A stretch of DNA of 64,000 bases from Microvelia longipes (lineage: Eukaryota; Arthropoda; Insecta; Hemiptera; Veliidae), in NCBI GenBank assembly GCA_018340805.1, contig JACMZG010001908.1, forward strand, positions 50,602,512 through 50,666,511, read 5' to 3'. The notes under the pieces are model-generated. The model had not been told where the DNA came from. It did no database searches and saw only the letters and a program-made list of their open reading frames with translations. Below, piece by piece: positions 22,866 through 50,735 of this stretch. Numbering within the stretch: the stretch's first letter is position 1; every line of letters starts with the position of its first letter. The position numbers and the translations under genes were made by a program.

Positions 22866-23345
22866 AAACGAAACTAGTCCGAAGTCGATACGACTACTTT
22901 AAGTGACCAAAAAGTCGAAAAATCCGTGAGGCATAAGCGGAAAACCCAAAACAAGATGATAAGCAACAAATGCCAAGTGTGGTTTATGTTTTTGCTAAAT
23001 CGAATAAAACCGATAAGGAGTCCATACTTTGGATTCATTCTACTTAAACTATTCATAGTCAGTGTTCCCAGGTTCGAATCTTGGCTTCTCCGATGAATTT
23101 TTATGTCTATAATTACACTCAGTTACACTTAATTACACTGCAGTTATTACCTGCAAAATAATTCTGGCATAGAGGTCCCCAAGGTGGGCGAATTTATTTA
23201 AGAATACGTGCTTCCATTTGCTCAACAATACATTTCTGGCAAAAGTTTCCAGGTTATGCTGTTGCTCAGGTTATGTTTTATAACCTGAGTCGTACTTTCA
23301 CAACTTATTTATTTTTTTTTAGAATTTTTCAAATAAAATGCGGTA
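22866..23345 (+). repeat. Repeat with a tRNA-like B box, copy 1
   Basis: Contains TAGTCCGAAGTCGATACGAC, later CCCAGGTTCGAATCTTGG at 23068-23085, which fits a tRNA T-arm and Pol III B box (GGTTCGAATC at 23071). Then comes the GTGGGCGAATTTATTTAAGA block. The same order is found at 43605-44150. A convincing A box and a cloverleaf are missing, so it is a SINE-like repeat and not a tRNA gene. Confidence 0.5.
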
Positions 23346-24190
23346 AATTTATCATAAACAAAATTATTATAATCTATGGCATAAATTAAATTAAATAACA
23401 ATAAAAATTAAAGTTTTGACGCAACTGCTCAGGTTTTGCATATACCAGTATAAGAAAAGCAAGAAATCTATTGTTGAACATGAAAGCATACATTTTAAAA
23501 ATAAATGACCAGGCTTTCGGAACTTCGCGTCAGAATTTTAATATTTAAAATACTGCGAGAAACGTAATAGTAATAATAAAATTTAATTATTATTATTATT
23601 ACAGGTCTAAAAATATATTAATATTTTATTACAAAAAAAAATAAAATACGATAATTAAAAAATTATTATCTATCATTAGATAGTTTTTTAATTATTATTA
23701 AAAACTAATAATTATAATTACTTGTATCCTATATTTTGTGTAGATAATTATTCAGCAATAACTGGAAAATATTCTTATATAGAGAAATAAAGGGAAGTAA
23801 AAAAAAAAATATTTGTACGTTTCATATCAATGTAACCTTTATATAGCCTGGTTCCCTTTGTTCTTTCGAAACCCCTCTCTAAGTAAAAATCCATAAAATA
23901 AGTCCAAAAAGAACAAAAGTAAAAGCTCCGTTACATGTTATGTTTTTTTACGTTGACATTTTCTTCTTCATGTTACTACTATTCCCTCTGTTTTTAGTCT
24001 ATGTTATAAAAATGACATAACAAAAAGTAAAACCATTGTAAAGAGGAAAAAATTTAAACATTTTGTTACTCAGATGCCAAAAATATGAAAGAAATAAAAA
24101 CCTTACGAAGTCCGGATATAGTGAAGAAGATAAAAATGAATTATTTTTATGATTCTTTCTTTTTAATAACTATATTTTTATATATTGTTT
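23346..24190. other. Intergenic, AT-rich, nothing recognised
   Basis: Includes AT-only inverted repeats around 23570-23720. No gene seen. Confidence 0.45.
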
Positions 24191-24195
24191 TGTTT

Positions 24196-25718
24196 TAACA
24201 CACCTAAATTAACATGTTTAAAGCAAGACTCAAATAAATACCTTTACTCAACTATAGAACCAAAGCATGTACTCTTACTACAATTACTAAATTTACATTA
24301 TACAACAAGACTATATTATATGCAAGTTACTAAATAAGTATTAGTATATTATTTTATTAAATCTTTTTTGAAATTTTTTCACCTAATATATCTAGTAATT
24401 TTTTAAAAATTATATTTCATGTTGTCTTATTAGTCACTACTAGTCATTTCGGCGGTACCTTTTAGGCATAGTAAGACGTATTAAGTTATTGATGTCATAT
24501 GTGAAGAATAAGAAGATATCGAATTTGCTTTATTTAGTTATTATTTGCTTTATTTTATTTGTTTATTTGTTGTTATGACTTTTAAATATGATTATAGTAA
24601 TTAAATTATAGCGTATTCATTTTATATTTAAATTAGTTTTTGATAAACTAGTAATATGAAGAACTGATACAGGACAACAACCATGTGGCCGCGAAGCGGC
24701 TCTTATCGCCGACACCGCGTAGCGGCCAAAAGATCGAAGGCCTCTTGTTTATTTATTTACTATTATTTATCTTCTTAAGTAAATACATAGCTATTAGAAT
24801 TACAAAACAACTACTGTTTTTTTAGGCAAAGTACAATTGCTATAATTTATAAGTTGAAAGTTTTATAAAAAATGCTTTTATTTAGAAATCATGCGTGCTT
24901 TTTCATCAGGTTTGCAGACTATAAAAAATTGATGTAACATGAACAACCTGAAGCCTACATTTTTTCTTACTTGGCTAATAAAAGGGTTGTGCAGTGTTTA
25001 CTTTAAATACAAAGATAATAATTATTTAATTAACAAAACTTAAAGTCACGAAAGATTCTTCATTCAACAGCTCTAATCAAAACAAATACAAAATAAACTT
25101 AAGTTGTAATAAAGTGATAATGGGCAAATGGCAACTCAGTTTTTATAAATTACTTATAACTGTTAGTTGTAACTTATGATTTATTAACAAAAAGGCCTTC
25201 GGTCTCTTTGAAGCTTCTCTCTGTAAAGGCCCTCCACGCTTCTGCACTTCAATGTTGGTTCAACGTTCCTGGTTCAAGGTTGTCGTATTACTAGTTTTTG
25301 TCTTTGGGACCATAGAGATATATTACTAGAGAGGCCGCAGAGGTTAAACTTTGAAACACCAAAAACGTAACCTGACCACCTTCGCTTATAAATATAATCA
25401 AATAATTACAAAATTACAGTAACTTATATTAGAACGTTCAAAATAAAAATAACAACATGTAAAATAAACATTATTTTTTTAATGTTTATTTAAGGCTTAT
25501 CATGAAATATATTTTTTTTAAATTTACTAGATATAATAGGTGAAAAAATGTCAAAAAAGATATACTAATACTTATTTAGTAACCTGCATATTATACAGTC
25601 TTATTGTATAATGTAAATTCAGTAATTGTAGTAAGAGTACATGCTTTGGTTCTATAGGTGAGTAAAGGTATTTATTTGAGTCTTACTTTAAACATGTTAA
25701 TTTAGGTGTCTTAAATAT
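24196..25718. mobile_element. Element with about 230-bp terminal inverted repeats
   Basis: Left arm 24196-24431 and right arm 25502-25718 are near-perfect complements, beginning CACACCTAAATTAACATGTT. The interior has a GC mini-hairpin cluster (24675-24746) and part of the 320-bp repeat (25313-25448) but no intact gene, so it is non-autonomous. Confidence 0.8.
24675..24746. repeat. GC mini-hairpin cluster, second copy
   Basis: GGCCGCGAAGCGGC, ACCGCGTAGCGG and GATCGAAGGCC in AT-rich DNA. Related to positions 140-245, including the CAACAACCATGTGG lead-in. Confidence 0.6.
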
Positions 25719-26048
25719 AATTTTTAAATTATATTTATCAATAATATTTGTTTATTATGTTTTAAAGGTTACAAATATATTGATGTTAGGTCTTTAAATC
25801 AATTTTCAAGCCAATTTTTCCTCCCCAGTCTCAACTGACTCAAGTTATACATGATTTGGATGAGTTGTTATTGTTTATTTCACAATAAAAATAAACAAAT
25901 CAAAATTTAAACAATGTGGGTAAGCCGAAAATAGATGATTTATTATAACCTCCACTCACTCTTAAAAGAGGTTTCAATGAGGTTACACAGAACCTCTGAG
26001 AGCACCAAAAAATGTTTTAGGCCTCCTAATGTATTAAGATAGGCCATG
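25313..26048 (-). repeat. 320-bp repeat family, copy 2, split
   Basis: 25313-25448 and 25895-26048 are adjacent parts of one inverted family copy. The 25449-25894 block between them includes the right arm of the 24196-25718 element, so the structure records nested insertion or rearrangement. Confidence 0.65.
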
Positions 26049-26744
26049 CCCCCTACCCCCTATGGTATATTTCTCAATGGTAGGGATATTGCCATTCTAC
26101 CGAATTTCTAAATATATTATTAAAAAGCCGTGATTTGTTTACATAAAACAATATGCAACAAACGTTAAAATCGTCACTACTGCAGATAAAATTTATTTGA
26201 CTTGGATATTTTGTTTCCCTTATATATATACGTATATTTATACTAAGTTTCAGTTAGATCCAATAAGTTATAGATTTTAAATGATTTTTTTTCTGTCTTT
26301 ACTGTTAATGACATCATAAATTGTACATAAGCAATAGGGTATACATAAGAGAGAGCATATATAGATGGGTCTCTTGAGCTAGAAAATAATTCTTGTATAC
26401 TACTAGCGCGTTCTAGCGGTGTCCCATAGGTGAGTAAAGGTATTTATTTTAGTTTTTTGACTTTGTTCATTCATTATTTCTAATTTTTTTCGTCATTTTT
26501 TTTTTATAAATTCTAAATATTGTTATTTCTATAAAATTTGCTTTCAGTTTTAATAAAATTAAATTCAAAATAAACTAATATTTTAATTTTGAGAATCAAT
26601 GCCATACAATTAACACTTTAAAAAAGAGCGGGAACATTTTTAAGAGTGTAGTTTTGGAGGTTACGGTGTGCCCCATGAAACCCATTGCTCTATACACTTA
26701 GATACGAGTGCCACCCCCCTGCAATAGGGTTATGTATTTCTATA
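26049..26744. other. Intergenic, nothing recognised
   Basis: Holds a short match (GGTGAGTAAAGGTATTTATT) to the arm of the 24196-25718 element near 26429. No gene. Confidence 0.4.
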
Positions 26745-26985
26745 TGATTGATTTTTTCCAAAATTCATTGTGATCCAAGAAAGCGTTTGAAAGTTATCGC
26801 AAGATTATAAAACGTCGAGCCCTATTGTTTATATAATAAGTGGGACTTCATTAACCCACAATAATGACCCCACAAAGATTTCGAAAAATAACAAATCTTC
26901 AGAAAGTGTATAGATTAGCTGAAATTTTCTATACATGTACTGCTATGTATGACTAACAAATATACGAACTTACATTTTATTAACC
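26745..26985 (+). repeat. 5S-containing repeat family, internal fragment
   Basis: Matches the middle of the family (CATTAACCCACAATAATGAC, ATTTCGAAAAATAAC, GTATGACTAACAAATA). No 5S-like part. Confidence 0.45.
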
Positions 26986-27081
26986 CTCCTCAGTATGACT
27001 TATTGTCTCCTCAGTATGACTTATTGACTCCTCAGTATGACTTATCAACTCCTCCGTATGACTTATTGACTCCTCAGTATG
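26986..27081. repeat. Minisatellite, about 20-nt unit, five copies
   Basis: Unit CTCCTCAGTATGACTTATTGA repeats with few changes, the fourth copy having CCGTATG. Confidence 0.9.
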
Positions 27082-27092
27082 CCACACCCGTA

Positions 27093-27200
27093 TGACAATA
27101 GACGAAACCGTAGAACATATTTTACCACTCTCCCAAATACAAGAAAGAAAGCAAAATTATACCAAGAAGTTAAATTCAAGAAAGCAGAACTGAAAAATTA
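27093..27200 (+). pseudogene. Possible non-LTR ORF2 tail remnant
   Basis: One frame reads MTIDETVEHILPLSQIQERK and on to a stop. ETVEHxL followed by a basic helix resembles the zinc-knuckle/RNase H end of some non-LTR ORF2 proteins, but the expected Cys is missing. Weak. Confidence 0.25.
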
Positions 27201-27986
27201 AGACTCTACTCTTCGCAAAGTTTTTATAAGAAAAGTAATAAATACACTATAATTTGTTACTAAATAAGCTATCCCCCTCAGCCTAAAAAAATCTACAGGA
27301 CAACCCCGTACCAGAATGTTACACCCCCAAACAAAATAAATAAGTAATATAAAATTAAAAAGGTTGTATTTGCCGCAAGTTGAAGAAGCAATTGTTTTGG
27401 CATAACGCCATCATCAGCAGACGTGGCAACACTCGAGCTCTCAACTAATAAAGTTATATCAGTGTATCTTTTAGTCTCAATGAGCACTACGAGCCTCGAG
27501 AGACATATTCAGAGGACTCGTCGTGCTAATTGAGACTAGAAGTTATTCACAGATAAGCCGAAACCGTTCTAGGGATATTCATATCCAGCATTAAGTATTG
27601 ACGGTAGCTGATTCTTCAAATAATATAACCTTTTTATCCAGGACTCGCGTGTCCGATCAACCTAATTGTTTTTATGTGGTTTCTCTAAATTTAAATCACA
27701 TGCCAGGTTGATTCGTCACAATTCATCCACAGATTACCTAGGAAAACCTTTTTTGACACTCCTGCTAACTCCCCTACAATATCATTTTTTTTAAATACCG
27801 CGTCAAAAATATTATCTAGAACTTATAAAGAAATAATAAGAATAAGAATATTTATACTTAATTTGCTAAGAGCGTTCTTTGCGTATATTTAAGGTTTGTA
27901 CCAAGTACTTTCTTCTTAGAAGCTACTTTTTCCACTTAAACTAAATCATTAGTTGTTTTGACAGAGATTATGTGGTATATGTTAAA
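27201..27986. other. Intergenic, nothing recognised
   Basis: No frame or repeat I can support. Confidence 0.4.
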
Positions 27987-28266
27987 CATGGTTAATATTT
28001 AATACACTTGAGTTTAAAAAAAAATATATTTAATTGTCAAACCACAATACATAAAAAAGAAAAACTGAACCGGTTTCGACTATTAGTTACCGTTTTCGAT
28101 ATAGTTAGTCATCTTCAGAGTACTTTTTATAAACTGAGTTTATAAAAAGTACTCTGAAGATGACTAACTAATAGTCGAAACCGGTCAGTTTTTCTTTTTT
28201 ATGTATTGTGGTTTGACAATTAAATATATTTTTTTTAAACTCAAGTGTATTAAATATTAACCATGT
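27987..28266. repeat. Long hairpin (foldback), about 125-bp arms
   Basis: CATGGTTAATATTTAATACA at the left is answered by its exact complement ending at 28266. Pairing is almost perfect through the motif CGACTATTAGTTA and CATCTTCAGAGTACTTTTTA. The left arm has an 18-nt extra block near 28089-28108. The centre is near 28136. Confidence 0.9.
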
Positions 28267-28318
28267 CCACTTAAACTATTTTCTTTTTTTTCTTACTTAT
28301 TTTCGAGATCCATTTCAG

Positions 28319-28420
28319 AAATCCGGTGGTAAAAAAGACAAAAAAATAGAACGAAAGAAGGTGAAGAGTAATATCTCAGCATTAGCTCTGAAACAGGAAA
28401 GAGAGTTAGGTAGAGTTTGA
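28319..28420 (+). CDS. Candidate terminal exon, unidentified
   Basis: A pyrimidine tract and CATTTCAG precede a frame of 33 codons ending in TGA: begins KSGGKKDKKIERKKVKSNIS and ends ALKQERELGRV. Highly basic, like the tail of a nucleolar or RNA-binding protein, though AT-rich DNA also favours Lys. An AATAAA at 28895 could end a 3' UTR. No upstream exon was found, so this remains a candidate. Confidence 0.25.
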   Translation, partial: KSGGKKDKKIERKKVKSNISALALKQERELGRV

Positions 28421-28966
28421 AAAATTTCATCCTTTAACGGACCAGCGAGACACTGATGAGGCATAATGTGAAGACTAAGGGCCCCAGGTGAACCCTAGCT
28501 TGTTTCTCCTAAATGTTCTTTTCTAACCTTCCGTCCAACAGATAATCTAAAGCTATCACTCCTCTAATTACCCGACATTTCCTTCTAATTCAAACCCTAA
28601 TTCCCAAGTTTTTCTTGTTACCAACTTGTTCCCTCAGTGTTAACCACACACCCTTCCTGAAAAAGAAAATCTCCTCTCATTTTTCAATCCTGTTAGTAAT
28701 GGGTGTTAGTTTAAAACTCGTTTTGTACTTAGTTAAAGTTTGTTTTGGTTCTCTTTGTAAAATGAGCCTTATTAATTTCTGTTAAATAAGATCAATGACT
28801 GATATCAATTCTCCTTGAAAAACGCCTTTGTTTCATTCAAGAGTAACTAAGCCTTCAAACCTGTACGCTGTTTGGAGACAATTTCCAAAGGAAAAATAAA
28901 CTAATTAGATTGAGATGATTGAGGGGTAGGTGGCATTTTTCAAAACATAAGGAACTTTCTGATAAT
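28421..28966. other. Intergenic or 3' UTR-like, nothing recognised
   Basis: No coding signal; contains AATAAA at 28895. Confidence 0.35.
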
Positions 28967-29072
<106 letters not shown>

Positions 29073-29306
29073 ATCATCAGCGAGTTCCCCCCTGCCAAAA
29101 CCAAAACATCTACCCCCCCCCCCCTTACTTCTTCTTGATCCCTACCTCATAAGTTCAGCTTTTTTTCGATAATTTGCTAAAAATGGGATGAGTAAGAACC
29201 TCTGCCCTCTTTACTTTTTTATGCGTCCTATAACATTATTATAGATTTTTTTTGAAGTGTTAATTGCAAATGAACAAAATTTTTAGCTATTTAAAACATT
29301 TTTTTT

Positions 29307-29625
29307 TACTTTTCCTCATTTATACCGTAGGTATTTGGGAAAAGTGGTGTTTTCGAAAAAATCAGAAACCGGGATGTCACAGGAATGATCCGTTTCAGGT
29401 GTTTTTTAGACCTCCAAAGTGGTTTTCCCAATGTGTATGCCTATGTGTATTTATGCTATAGATTTGAAACTTGGTAAAAGAAATTAATCTTAAAATCTAC
29501 TTGTGCAATCCGGAAAATATTTTTATGGCGTCATTAACCGTCATTAATGAGTCAGCAAAAATTTTGAAATTCATAACAATCGGAAAGATGTTTAAATCTG
29601 AGATTTGAAACGTATGCAGTCATAC
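29307..29625 (+). repeat. 5S-containing repeat, copy 3, 5' part
   Basis: Starts TTTTCCTCATTTATACCGTA and includes CGTTTCAGGTGTTTTTTAGA and ATGTGTATTTATGCTATAGA. It stops at a GC-rich dyad MITE. The 3' part of a copy, with the 5S-like segment, resumes at 30722. Confidence 0.65.
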
Positions 29626-29890
29626 GTAAGACAATAGTCATTTGTGTAACTAGGCAGGAAAATGGAATATTACTGACTAGTATCGAAGTTAGCCCCCGAG
29701 CCGAAGGCGAGGGTGTGCTATCTTAATTACCTGCAGAGGCAAAGCCGAGGCAGGTAATTTTCATTTTGACTGACGGGGTGAAGCCGAGGCAGATAATATA
29801 TATAATATGACTGACGAGGCAAATATACGAGTCAGTAATGTTTCCTTTCCTGTCTTGTTCCACACAATATTTTATCTGCGAAGAGTAATA
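29625..29890. mobile_element. GC-rich dyad MITE (family member)
   Basis: Inverted relative to 1160-1425: CCCCGAGCCGAAGGCGAGGG, ATTACCTGCAGAGGC and GCCGAGGCAGGTAAT are present. The ends AGGCAGGAAAATGGAAT and CCTTTCCTGTCT are partly complementary. Confidence 0.55.
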
Positions 29891-30539
29891 AATCAAAACT
29901 AGCATTGTTGAAAAACTTATTACGTTTGTATAATGTTTAAATTTACATTTTCTTTTACTGATATTACAGATCTTATCATCGAGAAAGTTGACCACAGAGT
30001 AGCGCTCGATTTTGTGTTTGACAGTTCTTTTAAAAACACTAAGACAATGTTTTTACTTACATTCTTTACTTTTTTCTCTTAGCACCATTCTTTGAACACT
30101 TCATATGCTTTGACATACCTACTTCCTGATTTGCCGGGTAGTAGGCTCTCTTTGGCATTTGTAGCTATTTCCAAAACATCCGGCGGGGTATATTCGAAAA
30201 GTTCGGCTATATCTTCGACGATATTCATCACAAAACGCTATAGAATCGCTATAGAATAAACTAACTTTTAAACTGTATTAAATACGGGTTCGTATGATAA
30301 AAGTAGTGAATGATTCGACAAAATAAGATGAGACAATAAACCCAAAACAAAAAGTGTTGCCTTTAATATAATCAATCAAATTTATTTCTAATTCAAGATT
30401 TACCTTACAAATTGTTCTATTTTAATTTTAATTAGTTAAATAATGTAATAATTCATTATATAAATTATTAAATAAATTCAATAGGCTTCTTATTATTAAC
30501 TAATCATGTTTACAAACATTATCCATTACCTTTCTTTAC

Positions 30540-30720
30540 CAGCACAGGCAGGAGCGGCTGGGAATGTATTTCTGCTGCCTAGGCAGGTAAAGTGCAGTCA
30601 TTCATGACCATTTCATGACTAATTACCAGCCGATCTGGGAAATACTTCTTTCTCGCCTAACATTAGTTCAGTAATGCTTCATTTCCTGCCGGAGCAGATA
30701 AATATATTTTTTATAGAATG
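30540..30720. mobile_element. GC-rich dyad MITE, diverged
   Basis: CTGCCTAGGCAGGTAA and AATTACCAGCC recall the family; the ends GGCAGGAGC and CTGCCGGAGCAG are similar to other members. Lies just before the 3' part of a 5S-containing repeat. Confidence 0.35.
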
Positions 30721-30721
30721 A

Positions 30722-31021
30722 CTTGTATACGTTTTTTAATGTATTGAAAAAGGTTTTTAAAAATTTAATTTAGTCGTGTGTGTCGTGTTTCTTTACGATA
30801 TAAGAAAGCATACTAAGTTTCGCTTCAATACGGCAAGTATATCTATGGTTATTGTTGGATTACAAAAGTTAGGCTGCATCGAGCGAGGTCAGTGCCTGGA
30901 TGGTTGACCGCTGGGAATAAAACTAATGTAATTACTGAAGATGAGCAAAGTGAGTCATTTCATACTGAGGATGAGATCTAGTGAGAAAAAGGTCATATGT
31001 ACCCCGTACCCGATTTTTTCT
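30722..31021 (+). repeat. 5S-containing repeat, copy 3, 3' part
   Basis: The 5S-like segment at 30857-30920 reads GGATTACAAAAGTTAGGCTG, CGAGCGAGGTCAGTGCCTGG and TTGACCGCTGGGAATA. Ends TGTACCCCGTACCCGATTTT like copy 2. Confidence 0.7.
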
Positions 31022-31349
31022 TGTTTAATAATTATAACCAGATTAGCCGTAAATACCTGTCCGTGGCCGTGAACCAATAAGGACTCAATTTTGGCACCGG
31101 AGGTCTATGGTCCAACCAGGGCTATGGTCTAAGTTTATATGTATATGAATAGTGATCTTTCATATAATGAATGAAATCTTTATAGATTATAAAGATTTCA
31201 ATAACTTTAATTAAATGTTAGGGGATAGTAGATGCAATGCACCTGTTGTTGTTCCCGCAGGGTGGACAATATTATAGGCCGAAAGGCCTAAACGGGCATT
31301 TATTTTTAGTAAATACCAGCTTCTAAAAAGGAATACTACAAGCTCCATA

Positions 31350-31640
31350 GATATATTATTACTAGAGAGGCCCTACAGGTTAAATTTTGAAATATTGAAA
31401 AAGTAACCTGACAACCTTTACTTATAAATACAATCAAGTAATCGGTACGAAATTCAGTAACTTATATATGAGAACGTTTTAAATACAAGTCAAAACACAA
31501 AAAATGTGCGTGAAGACGAAAATAATTTATTTATAATAACCTTAACTCACTCTTGGAGGAGGTTTCTATAAGGTTACACAGTGCCCCTAAGAGCCCCAAA
31601 ACGATTTTTCAGGTCTTTCAATGTATTGAGATAGGCTATG
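31350..31640 (-). repeat. 320-bp repeat family, copy 3
   Basis: TACTAGAGAGGCCCTACAGG through GAGAACGTTTTAAATAC to TTCAATGTATTGAGATAGG, inverted relative to 20535-20850. Confidence 0.75.
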
Positions 31641-31790
31641 CTCCCTCTAGTATATATATCTATGCTTTCAATGTATTGAGATAGGCTATGCCCCCTCTAG
31701 TATATATATCTATGTTTTCAATGTATTGAGATAGACTATGCCCTCTCTAGTATGTATCTCTATGCTTTTAATGTATTGAGGTAGGATGTA
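31617..31790. repeat. Tandem repeat, about 50-nt unit, 3.5 copies
   Basis: TTCAATGTATTGAGATAGGC plus CCCTCTAGTATATATATCTA repeats at 31617, 31667, 31718 and 31769. It grew from the terminal segment of the 320-bp repeat. Confidence 0.85.
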
Positions 31791-31982
31791 TTCAATGTAT
31801 ATGTCTATGACAAGCTCTATATTTAAAATCCTAGAATAATCATAATATTGACAACTTTAATTACATCTAAGGCCATACTATTAATTTTTAACTTATTTAT
31901 TAAAAATTAATTTATAATTTTTAATGAAATAAGAATTTAGATCGTCTCCTCCCATGTCCCACAGAGAATACTTGAGGCCTAT

Positions 31983-33165
31983 TTCAATACATTGAGAGGC
32001 CTGAAACATCTTTTTGAGGCTCTGTGTAACCTCATTGAAACTTTATTCAAGAGTGAGTTAAAGTTATTATAAATCAATTGATTTTGGCTTCCCACTCATT
32101 GTTTGTGTTTTGATTTATTTATTTTTTTTTTATTTATTTGAAATTTACGGGATCAGCACGACCCTTTTACATATAATCATTATAAAAAAACAAATATTAA
32201 AAAGAAGAGAAATTTTAAAACAAAAATAATTTTAAAGAAAGCTTAACTATGTTTAGGAACCATTTGGTAATGTTAATATAATAATGCACTAGATTCAGAT
32301 AGAAAACAAATAGAAAGACATTAAAATATATATATGAGTACAGTAAACATAAAAAAAAAAAAAAAAAAAAAAATACGCATAGTTTGAGATTTTATACACA
32401 CTAGTGCAAAACATACAAATATATTTAATATCACAGTTCTTAAAAGTGAAGTAATAATATTAAATCAAACAAAGATTAATTATTAATTAAATTATAAAAG
32501 TAAAAAAATGAAAAAAAAATTGTTTAAAGAAATTATCATTATCTTATTTATAAGAAATATGATGTAGTGTTATATATGGCAAGTAAACAGAACAAAAAAA
32601 TAAAGTTAAAAATAAAAACAAATTTCAAAAGTATAAAATCAATGAGTAATAAATAAAAATAAAAAGTTTCTGACTCATCTTCATTAATTAATAATTTTAA
32701 AAAGGTATTATTTTAGTGCTAAAGATTTTAACGATATCATGGAGCAATGAAACAGTATCAGTTTTGCTTAAATATCTATTGGCTGACTTTTGCAGACGTA
32801 CAGTGGGAATTCATACTATAATTAGTCCTGTAAACTTATTGTCAATGTGAAAAAAAGGGTGAGCGAGTAGAGTGGTGAGGGAATCGGAAGTTAAGATAAG
32901 ACAAATAATTCAGGACTATCAATAATCATGAATAATTTATATAAAAATAAGAGGTCACTACATATCTTCGATTTTCTAAAGACTTTAAGTTCCATTGTTT
33001 TCATGACAGGCTCATAGTCATAAGAATAGGAAAAGGATTTGTATTTTTAACATTCTCCTGTATAAGTTATTACAATTTTGTACTGATTATTTGATTGCAT
33101 TTCTAAGCGAAGGTGGTCAGGTTACTTTTTCGATGTTTCACAATTTAACCAAAAGGGTAATAATA
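31983..33165 (+). repeat. 320-bp repeat family, copy 4, interrupted by a retrotransposon
   Basis: 31983-32115 and 33036-33165 are the two halves of one family copy; the join falls in TTTTGATTTGTATTTTTAAC of the consensus. The 920 bp between them is a 5'-truncated non-LTR element. GATTTATTT-like and GATTTGTATTT flank the insert as a likely target-site duplication. Confidence 0.8.
32117..33035 (-). mobile_element. 5'-truncated non-LTR retrotransposon inside the 320-bp repeat
   Basis: On the minus strand it starts near 33035 and ends in an AAATAAATAAAAAA-type tail at 32110-32135. The coding remnant at about 32660-33025 reads DYEPVMKTMELKVFRKSKIC, SDLLFLYKLF and DSPELF, then shifts frame into SLINFRFP-like and KSANRYLSKTDTVSLLHDIV text. 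This order is typical of the C-terminal end of non-LTR ORF2. Frameshifted and dead. It includes an A-run at 32351-32373. Confidence 0.75.
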
Positions 33166-33656
33166 TCTTGTTATTGTAAAACAATGCTATGTCCTATGAT
33201 AAAAAAAAACTTGATCATCCTTTCGTTTTCCCGCCATTGGTGTTGCCAACCTTACAACTATCTCTTTTAATCGCAAATTTCAAGGTGCTTAAATTACGTG
33301 ATCAAGTATAAAATAAAAAGTATGTTTCTTCAACAATAGAGGTAGATGTCAAAACTATTTGAAAATGTAATTAATACGGAACAAAGCCGTAAAGCAGACA
33401 CCAGTTCGTATTCATAAATGAAAGTGGGGGGGGGTCTCTTTTATCATCTGGAGGGGATGGGGTTAAATCAAATCTTTCTTTAGATTTTTACTAAACTTTT
33501 TTTATAAATACTACAAAGGTTCCATAAGGGTTACATACCCAAATCAAAAGTTTTTTTTTCAGAATTTTTTTTTCGAAGTAATTTATTACTTTATAATTCA
33601 ATTACAATCTTGTCCGTTGTTATTCTACTAATGTTTTAAAGTAATAAGTTATTAAA
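33166..33656 (+). promoter_or_regulatory. Upstream flank of Mkk4
   Basis: Nearly 500 bp between a 320-bp repeat and the Mkk4 start. It includes a TATAAAA at 33307 and a poly-G run near 33427. No exon is recognised. TATA-like words are expected by chance at this AT content, so this only marks where a promoter or 5' UTR would be sought. Confidence 0.25.
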
Positions 33657-50374
<16,718 letters not shown>

Positions 50375-50735
50375 CACATGGATGTGGATACAACCGGATA
50401 AACCTCATCGGTTGCACTTTTTGACATTGAAAGATGTCTGTATTTGCTACAAGTTGACCAAAAAGTGTTCTTTGTACACTTTTTGTGAAAATTTATAACC
50501 TACTTATTTTTTTTTTTACTTATTTTGTAATTTTGGGTGCCTGGCACCATGTCGGAGTTTAAAAATGGTAGTGGCAATCCTACCATTAAATTTTTTTTTT
50601 TTTAGTTCTGAACTTAGCAAGACTGAATTGTCAGGTAGTATCATAATATTACCTGACAATTCAGTCTTGCCAAGACCTGTTCCCTCTTTTAAGTTGAATG
50701 GAAGTAAATAAGTTAAAAACCAAAGGCAGGTGATG
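50375..50735 (+). other. Mkk4 3' UTR and downstream flank
   Basis: No coding signal. No canonical AATAAA occurs close to the stop; ATTAAA at about 50585 is the nearest usable polyadenylation signal. A perfect 21-bp-arm hairpin (50617-50670) follows it. The real transcript end cannot be placed from sequence alone. Confidence 0.4.
50617..50670. repeat. Perfect hairpin, 21-bp arms
   Basis: Arms GCAAGACTGAATTGTCAGGT and its complement flank a short AT-rich loop of about 12 nt. It lies about 245 bp after the Mkk4 stop codon, so it may be in the 3' UTR. It could be a collapsed MITE or a small-RNA precursor. Confidence 0.75.

Noticed and set aside
23068..23085. A tRNA gene around the T-arm-like sequence
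   Set aside because: No acceptor, D or anticodon arms can be formed upstream; it is part of a repeat.
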